A DNA stretch of 6,262 bases from Clostridiales bacterium. Its GTDB lineage: Bacteria; Bacillota; Clostridia; Oscillospirales; Oscillospiraceae. Location: the NCBI GenBank assembly GCA_019418525.1, contig DYBS01000134.1:1-6262 (forward strand). The letters run 5' to 3'. Below are positions 1 through 5,421 of the stretch, in pieces (the first letter of the stretch is position 1; each line of letters begins with the position of its first letter). A program made the translations under genes and the position numbers. Below the pieces are notes generated by a model, which saw only the letters and a list, made by a program, of their open reading frames with translations, was not told the origin of the DNA and did not search any database.

Positions 1-560
1 ACGCCACAGTGCCCCTCCTCCGGGAGGCTGGATACCGGGTGGTCACCGGGGCCAAGGGCCGCGGCAATCAGTGCAATCTGGCCGCCGCCCACGCCAAGGG
101 GGACATTTTGTTCTTCCTCCACGCCGACAGCGCCGTGGAGGGAGATGTACTCTCCCATATCCAGGCCGCCGTGGACGCCGGCGCCCGGTGGGGCTGCCTC
201 ACCATCACCTTTGACGACACCCGCTTCCCCTACTGCGGGGGCATCCGCATCTCCAATTTTCGGGCCAAAGTGGGGCACATCGTCTTTGGGGACCAGGGCA
301 TGTACTTCACCCGGGCCCTTTTTATGGAGATCGGCGGCTTTCCCGACCTCCCCATCATGGAGGACTACGAGCTCTCCCTCCGCCTGAAGAAAAAACACAT
401 CCCGCCGGTGGTGGTGAAGAGCCCCATCGTGGCCTCGGTGCGGCGTTTTGAGGCCGGGGGCCCCTGGCGGGTGGGGTTCCAGATGTACTACCTGCGCCAC
501 CTCTACCGCAAGGGGGTCTCCCCCCAGCGCTTGCAGGAACTGTACCGGGACTGTCGGTAA
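1..560 (+). CDS. Family 2 glycosyltransferase, TIGR04283-like (5' end cut by window edge)
   Basis: This is the C-terminal 185 codons of a GT-A fold glycosyltransferase; the reading frame is open to the window edge (first full codon at base 3). The GTG at base 9 is not the start, because the N-terminal nucleotide-binding strand of the family (about 45 residues) is missing. Visible family marks are the GRGNQCNLAA segment (about 57-86), the DXD-like LHADS at 117-131, FGDQGMYF at 285-308, GGFPDLPIMEDYELS (about 336-380) with its acidic MED, and the C-terminal GVSPQRLQELYR. This order matches the family called rSAM/selenodomain-associated transferase 2, also annotated as an arsenosugar biosynthesis glycosyltransferase. 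The DUF2064 partner follows 12 bases downstream, so the two are probably one operon. The sugar donor and acceptor cannot be read from sequence. The arsenosugar role is inferred from family naming and the pairing. Confidence 0.85.
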   Translation, partial: ATVPLLREAGYRVVTGAKGRGNQCNLAAAHAKGDILFFLHADSAVEGDVLSHIQAAVDAGARWGCLTITFDDTRFPYCGGIRISNFRAKVGHIVFGDQGMYFTRALFMEIGGFPDLPIMEDYELSLRLKKKHIPPVVVKSPIVASVRRFEAGGPWRVGFQMYYLRHLYRKGVSPQRLQELYRDCR

Positions 561-572
561 GGAGGTTTTTCC
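558..572 (+). promoter_or_regulatory. Ribosome binding site overlapping the upstream stop codon
   Basis: The TAA stop of the glycosyltransferase (558-560) runs directly into GGAGG (561-565), which is 7 bases from the ATG at 573. The stop and ribosome binding site abut, suggesting translational coupling of the two genes. A second in-frame ATG at 579 has a longer, still possible spacing. Confidence 0.75.
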
Positions 573-1229
573 ATGCACATGCAAAAACGACGTGCCATCC
601 TGCTCTTTACCCGGGTGCCCCTGCCGGGGCAGTGCAAGACCCGGCTCCTCCCCGTTCTCAGTGGGGAGGAATGTGCCGCCCTCCAGGGGGCCATGGTGGC
701 CGACGATCTGGCGGCGCTGAAACCCCTGGGGCTGGACATTCTGGTCTTTTACGCCGGGCCCGGGGATCCGGAGCGCTTGTCCCCCTTTACCGGGGACGCC
801 CCCCTCTTCCCCCAGGAGGGGGACGGGCTGGGCGCGCGCATGGACAACGCCATCCGCCGGGCCCTGGACCTGGGCTACGAGGGGGCGCTGCTGTTGGGCT
901 CCGACCTTCCCTTTTTGGACGGGGCCGATGTGGCCAGGGCCGGGGAACTGCTGGACGGGTGCGACGTGGTGCTCTGCCCCTCGGCGGACGGTGGGTACTG
1001 GCTGGTGGGGATGGACGAGCCCTTCTCTCCCCTCTTCTCCGGGCAGCACTACGGCGGCGCGTCGGTGCTGGAGGATGCACTGGAAGTCTGCCGCGCCCAC
1101 GGCCGCTCCGCCGCCCTGGGGCCGGTGCGGCGGGACCTGGGCACCCCCCAGGATCTGGAGTGGGTCCGGGGGGCCGCACCGCTCCCCTCTTATGGGCGGC
1201 GGACTGTCCAAGTCCTTAATTCTTCCTAA
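573..1229 (+). CDS. DUF2064 / TIGR04282 nucleotidyltransferase-like glycosyltransferase
   Basis: A 218-residue protein of the DUF2064 family, named rSAM/selenodomain-associated transferase 1 or TIGR04282 arsenosugar biosynthesis glycosyltransferase. The fold resembles GT-A nucleotidyltransferases such as CofC and MobA. Marks in order: PLPGQCKTRLLP (residues 16-27), the loop that in this fold contacts nucleotide; GSDLPFL (109-115), the metal-binding strand; SADGGYWLVG (137-146); and RDLGTPQDLEW (187-197). Length is normal for the family. No signal peptide or membrane segment is visible, so it is probably cytosolic. It follows the family 2 glycosyltransferase by 12 bases, the usual pairing. The final 20 or so residues (from about GAAPLPSYG) look unconserved. 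GC content is very high with strongly GC-ending codons. Family assignment is firm; the substrate is unknown. Confidence 0.88.
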   Translation: MHMQKRRAILLFTRVPLPGQCKTRLLPVLSGEECAALQGAMVADDLAALKPLGLDILVFYAGPGDPERLSPFTGDAPLFPQEGDGLGARMDNAIRRALDLGYEGALLLGSDLPFLDGADVARAGELLDGCDVVLCPSADGGYWLVGMDEPFSPLFSGQHYGGASVLEDALEVCRAHGRSAALGPVRRDLGTPQDLEWVRGAAPLPSYGRRTVQVLNSS

Positions 1230-1246
1230 ATTTTTCGTCCTCCCTC

Positions 1247-1275
1247 TTTACACCCCCGCCCTTTTCGGTTAAAAT
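1247..1275 (+). promoter_or_regulatory. Sigma-A-type promoter of ireB
   Basis: TTTACA (1247-1252), a 17-base spacer and TAAAAT (1270-1275) make a good vegetative promoter. Transcription would start near 1282, about 26 bases before the chosen ireB start. It lies just after the DUF2064 gene, so ireB need not depend on the upstream operon. No convincing terminator separates the two. Confidence 0.7.
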
Positions 1276-1307
1276 AAAGGGCAGAAATGGTAAGGAGGTG
1301 CGATGTC

Positions 1308-1556
1308 ATGCAGTCAGATTACACACGCAGATTCAGTCTCAATTATGAGAAGGATCAGGAGATTAAAGACATTCTGACCTCTGTCTATAACTCCCTGCAG
1401 GAGAAGGGATACAATCCCATCAACCAGATTGTAGGTTACATCCTCTCAGAGGACCCCACCTATATCACCAATTACAACAACGCCCGCACACTGATCCGCA
1501 AGCTGGACCGGGACGAGCTCCTGCAGGAGCTCGTGCGCCACTATCTCAACAGCTAA
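1308..1556 (+). CDS. ireB: IreB family regulatory phosphoprotein (UPF0297/DUF965)
   Basis: An 82-residue protein matching IreB, a small cytosolic protein of Firmicutes. In Enterococcus faecalis it is phosphorylated on N-terminal threonines by the PASTA-domain kinase IreK and acts in cephalosporin tolerance. The near-invariant core KGYNPINQIVGYI is at residues 33-45, followed by the DPTYITNYNNAR stretch and the C-terminal RDELLQELVRHYL helix. The start is the ATG at 1308, with AAGGAGG at 1292-1298 nine bases upstream. The longer frame from 1287 would place this ribosome binding site inside the gene. With this start, Thr6 (in DYTRRF) is the likely equivalent of the kinase target threonines. In many Firmicutes ireB is followed by ruvX; here a terminator follows at once, so it appears monocistronic. 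Its base composition is less GC-rich than its neighbours. Confidence 0.95.
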   Translation: MQSDYTRRFSLNYEKDQEIKDILTSVYNSLQEKGYNPINQIVGYILSEDPTYITNYNNARTLIRKLDRDELLQELVRHYLNS

Positions 1557-1560
1557 ACAG

Positions 1561-1605
1561 CAACCCCCCGTTTCCCATTTGGGAAACGGGGGGTTGTCTA
1601 TTTTT
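1561..1605 (+). terminator. Intrinsic terminator of ireB, overlapping the dinB 3' end
   Basis: A perfect 16-bp stem (1561-1576 with 1581-1596) has a 4-base ATTT loop and is followed on the + strand by TCTATTTTT. It lies 4 bases after the ireB stop. Its T-tract falls inside the last codons of dinB on the other strand. Read from the - strand, the same hairpin begins 1 base beyond the dinB stop but is followed only by CTGTTTAG, so it is probably a weaker terminator for dinB. Confidence 0.9.
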
Positions 1606-2815
1606 CCGGGATTCGCTTCTCTTCCCTACGGGCCGTGGAGGCCAGGGTAAGGGCATCATGCCCGTATTTCTTACGCACTTCGTCCACCGCCCGCTCCAGA
1701 TGTTCCAGTTTATCCCGGCGCCGGGCAGCCCCGGCGGCGAAGAGGTCCAGTTGCTCGGCGGCCTCTCCCTCGGGGATCAGGTTTTGGGCGGTGATGGTGA
1801 GGGCCCGCACCGGTGCATTAGGCTTCCACGTAGCGTGGATCACGGCAAAGGCGGCTTCCAGAAGATCTCGGGTCACAAAGGTGGGTGCATCCAACCGCCG
1901 CTGACGGCAGATATCCCGGAATTGGGGGTCCCGGATGGTGACCTGTACAGTGGTACACTTCATCCCCACCTGACGCAGCCGCCCGGCCACGCTGTCAGCC
2001 AGAGCCGCAGCCCCGGAGCGCAGTTCCTCCCACCCCACCAGATTCTGGGGAAAGGTATAGCCGTTGCCCACCGACTTGGGGGGCGGCTGGTCCCGCAGGG
2101 GTACCACCGGGCTGTGTTCGCTGCCATCGGCGTAAGACCGTAGAGTAGCCCCCGCCTTCCCCAGCAGGCGCACCAGCACTTCCCGGTCGGCAACGGCCAG
2201 GTCCCCGATGGTGTGAATGCCGTGGGCCTCCAAGGTCCGCTCCACCGCCCGGCCCACGAAGAGCAGGGCGCTCACCGGCAGTGGCCAGAGCAGGTCCCGG
2301 AAATTCTCCCGGGAGATGACGGTGGTGGCGTCGGGTTTGCGGTAATCGCTACCCATTTTGGCGAACACCTTATTAAAGGAGACGCCCGCCGACAGCGTCA
2401 GCCCCGTCTCTTCCTGCACCCGGACACGGATCTCGTCGGCCACTTTTTTGGCGTCCCCGCCGAAGAGGTGGAGGGACCCGGTCAGGTCCAGCCAGCTTTC
2501 GTCGATGGAGAAGGGTTCCACCAGATCCGTGTACTGCTCATAAATAGCGTTAATCTCCTTGGAGTAGTGGACATACTTCTCCCGGTGGGACGAAAGAAGG
2601 ATCAGGTCCGGACATTTCCGCTGGGCCTGCCACACCGTCTCGGCGGTGCGTACACCAAAGGCCTTGGCCCTCTCGTTTTTGGCCAGGATCACTCCGTGGC
2701 GGCTCTCCGGGTCGCCGCACACCGCCACTGGTCGCTCACGCAGCTCCGGGTGGTCCAGCAGCTCCACCGAGGCGTAAAAGCTGTTCATATCACAGTGCAG
2801 GATAACCCGGTCCAA
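1598..2815 (-). CDS. dinB: DNA polymerase IV (Y-family, translesion)
   Basis: A 405-residue Y-family polymerase that copies past DNA lesions and lacks proofreading. Catalytic residues are visible: Asp9 in HCDMNSFYASVE, and Asp105-Glu106 in PFSIDESWLDLTGS. Tyr14 sits at the steric-gate position that excludes ribonucleotides. Fingers and palm run to about residue 170, a helix-hairpin-helix thumb follows (about 170-235), and the little-finger domain spans about 245-350. QLDLF (355-359) is a beta-clamp binding motif. A basic tail with RAVDEVRKKYG follows, as in other Firmicute homologues. The start is TTG at 2813-2815, with a GGGGGGA ribosome binding site 5 bases upstream. The first ATG (Met10) would cut off catalytic Asp9, so it cannot be the start. 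The gene has its own promoter with a LexA-like site, consistent with SOS control, and converges with ireB. Confidence 0.96.
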   Translation of the reverse strand: MDRVILHCDMNSFYASVELLDHPELRERPVAVCGDPESRHGVILAKNERAKAFGVRTAETVWQAQRKCPDLILLSSHREKYVHYSKEINAIYEQYTDLVEPFSIDESWLDLTGSLHLFGGDAKKVADEIRVRVQEETGLTLSAGVSFNKVFAKMGSDYRKPDATTVISRENFRDLLWPLPVSALLFVGRAVERTLEAHGIHTIGDLAVADREVLVRLLGKAGATLRSYADGSEHSPVVPLRDQPPPKSVGNGYTFPQNLVGWEELRSGAAALADSVAGRLRQVGMKCTTVQVTIRDPQFRDICRQRRLDAPTFVTRDLLEAAFAVIHATWKPNAPVRALTITAQNLIPEGEAAEQLDLFAAGAARRRDKLEHLERAVDEVRKKYGHDALTLASTARREEKRIPEK

Positions 2816-2820
2816 TCCGC

Positions 2821-2827
2821 TCCCCCC
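2821..2827 (-). promoter_or_regulatory. Purine-rich ribosome binding site supporting the TTG start of dinB
   Basis: GGGGGGA on the - strand sits 5 bases before the TTG codon. Upstream of this TTG the frame contains no ATG, GTG or TTG before an in-frame TGA at about 2855-2857. The predicted transcript start (about 2831) leaves a leader of only some 16 bases, which also rules out an upstream start. Confidence 0.65.
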
Positions 2828-2837
2828 TCTCTTTCGG

Positions 2838-2866
2838 ATGATACCACAGGACAGTCAAACTGTCAA
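2838..2866 (-). promoter_or_regulatory. Sigma-A-type promoter of dinB
   Basis: On the - strand there is a consensus -35 TTGACA (2861-2866), a 17-base spacer and -10 TATCAT (2838-2843). The -10 is extended by TGG directly upstream. A second TTGACA copy lies at 2879-2884 but has no well-spaced -10. A strong core promoter for a repair polymerase suggests control by repression. Confidence 0.8.
2850..2864. repeat. Short inverted repeat inside the dinB promoter
   Basis: GACAGT-CAA-ACTGTC is a perfect dyad with 6-bp arms and a 3-base centre, spanning the spacer and edge of the -35. It also creates the direct repeat GTCAAAC at 2854-2860 and 2862-2868. It could be an operator or chance; no known regulator is recognised. 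Confidence 0.45.
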
Positions 2867-2877
2867 ACAGGCGTTCT
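2864..2877 (-). promoter_or_regulatory. Possible LexA (SOS) box over the dinB -35
   Basis: The - strand reads AGAACGCCTGTTTG, against the Gram-positive LexA box CGAAC-N4-GTTCG. The two arms match at 8 of 10 positions, with the core GAAC-N4-GTT intact. The site overlaps the -35 hexamer, an effective place for a repressor, and dinB is a typical SOS gene. The match is imperfect and was found by eye, so it is a candidate only. Confidence 0.5.
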
Positions 2878-2889
2878 ATGTCAAAGGAT

Positions 2890-2926
2890 AAAAAAGACCC
2901 GCTGCGGATTTCCGCAACGGGTCTTT
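2890..2926 (-). terminator. Intrinsic terminator of fba
   Basis: Read on the - strand, a 16-bp stem (2911-2926 with 2893-2908, one G-U pair) with a 2-base nominal loop is followed by a run of six T (plus-strand A at 2890-2895, partly within the stem). It lies about 19 bases after the fba stop and just before the dinB promoter, separating the two same-strand genes. Confidence 0.9.
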
Positions 2927-2945
2927 GCAGCTTCGGATAAACCGA

Positions 2946-3914
2946 TTAGGCCTTGTTGTCGCAGCCCAGCACGTCGATGATCTTGTGCTTCACCAGCTCC
3001 TTGATGTTGGCGCGGGCGGGCTTCAGATACTCGCGGGGGTCGAACTTGTCGGGGTGCTCGTTGAAGAACTGACGGATGGTGCCCGTCATGGCCAGGCGCA
3101 GATCGGAGTCGATGTTGATCTTGCAGACAGCCATAGAAGCGGCCTTACGCAGCTGCTCCTCGGGGATGCCCACGGCGTCGGGCATCTTGCCGCCGTTGTC
3201 GTTGATCATCTTCACATACTCCTGGGGCACGGAAGAGGAGCCGTGGAGCACGATGGGGAAGCCGGGCAGGCGCTTGGAGACCTCCTCCAGCACGTCGAAG
3301 CGCAGCGGAGGGGGAACCAGGATGCCCTTCTCATTGCGGGTGCACTGGTCAGCGGTGAACTTGTAGGCACCGTGGCTGGTGCCGATGGCGATGGCCAGGG
3401 AGTCACAGCCGGTCTTGGAGACGAACTCCTCCACCTCTTCGGGGCGGGTGTAGGAAGCGGCGTGGGCAGCCACCTTCACGTCGTCCTCGATGCCGGCCAG
3501 GGTGCCCAGCTCAGCCTCGACCACCACACCGTGGTCGTGGGCGTACTCGACGACCTTCTTGGTGATCTCGATGTTCTCCGCGAAGGGCTTGGAGGAGGCG
3601 TCGATCATAACGGAGGTAAAGCCGCCGTCAATGCAGGCCTTACAGGTCTCGAAGTCGGGGCCGTGGTCCAGGTGCAGGGCAATGGGAATGTTGGGGCACT
3701 CGATCACAGCGGCCTCCACCAGCTTCACCAGGTAGGTGTGGTTGGCGTAGGCACGGGCGCCCTTGGACACCTGAAGGATCAGGGGGGCGTTGACGTCGCG
3801 GGCGGCCTCAGTGATGCCCTGGACGATCTCCATGTTGTTGACGTTGAAGGCGCCGATGGCGTAGCCGCCGTCGTAAGCCTTCTTGAACATCTCAGTCGTA
3901 GTAACGAGAGGCAT
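2946..3914 (-). CDS. fba: Class II fructose-1,6-bisphosphate aldolase
   Basis: A 322-residue zinc-dependent aldolase that reversibly splits fructose 1,6-bisphosphate into dihydroxyacetone phosphate and glyceraldehyde 3-phosphate in the cytosol. Class II marks: HLDHGPDFETCKACIDGGF (81-99), with catalytic Asp83 and zinc ligand His84; VEAELG (132-137); GTSHGAYK (178-185), with zinc ligand His181; VLHGSSSVP (222-230), with zinc ligand His224; and the phosphate-binding NIDSD (267-271). The start is the ATG at 3912-3914, with AAGGAG nine bases upstream (3924-3929). A longer frame reaches 3956, but those 14 extra codons overlap the ribosome binding site and promoter. Codon use is strongly biased, as expected for a highly expressed glycolytic gene. 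It is divergent from pfp, whose enzyme makes its substrate, and has its own terminator. Confidence 0.97.
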   Translation of the reverse strand: MPLVTTTEMFKKAYDGGYAIGAFNVNNMEIVQGITEAARDVNAPLILQVSKGARAYANHTYLVKLVEAAVIECPNIPIALHLDHGPDFETCKACIDGGFTSVMIDASSKPFAENIEITKKVVEYAHDHGVVVEAELGTLAGIEDDVKVAAHAASYTRPEEVEEFVSKTGCDSLAIAIGTSHGAYKFTADQCTRNEKGILVPPPLRFDVLEEVSKRLPGFPIVLHGSSSVPQEYVKMINDNGGKMPDAVGIPEEQLRKAASMAVCKINIDSDLRLAMTGTIRQFFNEHPDKFDPREYLKPARANIKELVKHKIIDVLGCDNKA

Positions 3915-3946
3915 AAGGATCAACTCCTTTTTCAAATTACAAATAG

Positions 3947-3975
3947 ATTTTACCATTTGCGATTGCTAAATACAA
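3947..3975 (-). promoter_or_regulatory. Sigma-A-type promoter of fba
   Basis: On the - strand TTGTAT (3970-3975), a 17-base spacer and TAAAAT (3947-3952) with an extended TGG upstream of the -10. Transcription would start near 3940, giving a leader of about 26 bases. The -35 lies inside the spacer of the opposing pfp promoter. Confidence 0.72.
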
Positions 3976-3991
3976 GAGGGCATGATATAAT
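3963..3991 (+). promoter_or_regulatory. Sigma-A-type promoter of pfp
   Basis: TTGCTA (3963-3968), a 17-base spacer and a perfect TATAAT (3986-3991) with an extended TG (3983-3984). Transcription would start near 3998, giving a leader of roughly 99 bases. The -35 lies inside the spacer of the fba promoter, so both elements share 3963-3975. Confidence 0.78.
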
Positions 3992-3997
3992 AATGAA

Positions 3998-4031
3998 AAA
4001 TTTAGATAAGTCACCCTAAACATCTAAATTT
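3998..4031. repeat. Perfect 10-bp inverted repeat at the start of the pfp leader
   Basis: AAATTTAGAT (3998-4007) and ATCTAAATTT (4022-4031) are exact reverse complements separated by 14 bases. The first arm starts at the predicted pfp transcript start. No T-tract follows, so it is not a terminator. It may be an operator or a 5' stem-loop that protects the mRNA; no known binding protein is recognised. Confidence 0.7.
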
Positions 4032-4083
4032 GAGTGCTAAAAAGAAAAAATATGCACAAAGAAACTCGCAAAAACATTTAAGT

Positions 4084-4088
4084 GGAGG
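4084..4088 (+). promoter_or_regulatory. Ribosome binding site of pfp
   Basis: GGAGG lies 8 bases before the ATG at 4097, a strong site that fixes the start. Confidence 0.8.
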
Positions 4089-4096
4089 TTTAAGCT

Positions 4097-5338
4097 ATGA
4101 ATGAACTCAAAGGCGCGTGCATTATTGGTCAGTCCGGTGGTCCTACCGCGGTGATTAACGCCAGTGCGCTGGGTGTTATTCGCACCGCTCTGGACAATGA
4201 CAGCATCACTCGGGTGCTGGGCGCTGCCCACGGCATCAAGGGTGTGCTGGATGACAAGCTCTACGACATGTCCCAGGAGGACGCCGCTGAGCTGGATTTG
4301 TTGAAATATACCCCCTCTTCCGCCCTGGGTTCCTGCCGCTACAAGCTGGCCGACCCCGATGTGGATGACACCGACTACAAGCGCATCCTCGAGATCTTCA
4401 AAAAGTACGACGTCCGTTACTTCTTCTACAACGGCGGCAACGACTCCATGGACACCTGCAACAAGATCTCCAAGTTCATGCAGAAGTCCGGCTACGAGTG
4501 CCGCGTCATGGGCGTGCCCAAGACCATCGACAACGACCTGAACGGCACCGACCACTGCCCCGGCTTCGCTTCCGCCGCCAAGTATATCGCCACCTCCTGC
4601 GCCGAGGTCTGGCAGGACGCCCACGTCTATGACACCGGCATGGTCACCATCATCGAGATCATGGGCCGTCACGCTGGCTGGCTGGCCGGCTCCGCCGCCC
4701 TGGCCTCCCTCACCGGCTGCGGCCCCGATCTGGTGTACCTGCCCGAGACCGACTTCGACATGGACCAGTTCGTGAACGACGTCACCGCCATCTACAACAA
4801 GACCGGCAAGTGCATGGTGGCCGTGTCTGAGGGCATCCACTACGCCGATGGCCGCTTCGTGTCCGAGGCTGAGACCTCCGCCACCGATGGCTTCGGCCAC
4901 GCTCAGCTGGGCGGCCTGGCCGTCAAGCTGGCCGACATCATCAAGAACAAGACCGGCGCCAAGGTCCGCGGCATCGAGCTGTCCCTGCTGCAGCGCTGCG
5001 GCTCTCATGTGGCCTCCAAGACTGACATCGACGAGGCCTTTGCCGCCGGTAAGGCCGCCGTGGAGGCCGCTGTGGCCGGCACCACCGACAAGATGGTGGC
5101 CTTCAAGTGCACCCGCGAGGGCGGCTACAAGTGCGAGACCGTGCTGGAGCCCCTGGACATCGTGGCTAACTTCGAGAAGAAGGTTCCCCGCGAGTGGATC
5201 AACGCCGCCGGCAACGGCGTGGAGCAGCCTTTCATCGACTACGTGCTGCCCCTCATTCAGGGTGAGCCCAACGGCCCCAAGGAGAACTCCCTGCCCCGTT
5301 TTGCCCACCTGAAGAAGGTCCTCACCACCGAGATGTAA
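4097..5338 (+). CDS. pfp: Phosphofructokinase, PPi-dependent type
   Basis: A 413-residue phosphofructokinase making fructose 1,6-bisphosphate from fructose 6-phosphate, by its signatures with pyrophosphate rather than ATP (reversible, EC 2.7.1.90). Marks: the GQSGGPTAVIN phosphate loop (11-21); GGNDSMDT (113-120), where Asp116 replaces the glycine typical of ATP enzymes (E. coli position 104); PKTIDND (141-147), where Lys142 replaces the corresponding glycine (E. coli 124) and Asp145 is the catalytic base; MGRHAGW (189-195), binding fructose 6-phosphate; SEGIH (244-248); and LLQRCGSHVASKTD (297-310). Asp116 and Lys142 together are the established mark of PPi use. Asn115 stands where many relatives have aspartate. 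Length fits the longer bacterial PPi-PFK groups. Codon bias is strong, so expression is probably high. It is divergent from fba, the next step of glycolysis. The family is certain; cofactor choice is inferred. Confidence 0.94.
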   Translation: MNELKGACIIGQSGGPTAVINASALGVIRTALDNDSITRVLGAAHGIKGVLDDKLYDMSQEDAAELDLLKYTPSSALGSCRYKLADPDVDDTDYKRILEIFKKYDVRYFFYNGGNDSMDTCNKISKFMQKSGYECRVMGVPKTIDNDLNGTDHCPGFASAAKYIATSCAEVWQDAHVYDTGMVTIIEIMGRHAGWLAGSAALASLTGCGPDLVYLPETDFDMDQFVNDVTAIYNKTGKCMVAVSEGIHYADGRFVSEAETSATDGFGHAQLGGLAVKLADIIKNKTGAKVRGIELSLLQRCGSHVASKTDIDEAFAAGKAAVEAAVAGTTDKMVAFKCTREGGYKCETVLEPLDIVANFEKKVPREWINAAGNGVEQPFIDYVLPLIQGEPNGPKENSLPRFAHLKKVLTTEM

Positions 5339-5345
5339 GACCTGC

Positions 5346-5380
5346 TCCCCCCTCCGGTCTCCCCGGAGGGGGGATTTTTT
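5346..5380 (+). terminator. Intrinsic terminator of pfp
   Basis: A 12-bp perfect GC-rich stem (5346-5357 with 5363-5374) with a 5-base loop is followed by six T (5375-5380). It lies 7 bases after the pfp stop, so pfp is monocistronic. Confidence 0.92.
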
Positions 5381-5421
5381 GCCCTGACGCGGAAAAATTG
5401 TAAATTTTCTTCGATGGTAGG

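Noticed and set aside
9..11. GTG as the start of the first glycosyltransferase
   Set aside because: The frame stays open upstream, no ribosome binding site is visible, and the family's N-terminal strand would be missing; the gene is cut by the window edge.
1201..1215. Small hairpin GGACT-GTCCA-AGTCC at the end of the DUF2064 gene as a terminator
   Set aside because: The stem is only 5 bp, lies inside the coding sequence and is not directly followed by a T-tract.
1658..2980. Long + strand open frames opposite dinB
   Set aside because: Products are low-complexity and cross the dinB promoter and fba terminator. The - strand DNA polymerase IV is unambiguous.
3953..3970. Possible catabolite-responsive (cre) site around the central CG in the fba-pfp gap
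   Set aside because: Aligned to the TGWAANCGNTNWCA consensus, too few fixed positions match on either strand.
2925..4019. A 364-codon open frame on the + strand antisense to fba
   Set aside because: It mirrors the full length of a certain aldolase gene. The low-complexity Gly/Val/Leu/His-rich product reflects the strong codon bias of fba, which avoids antisense stops. No matching ribosome binding site.
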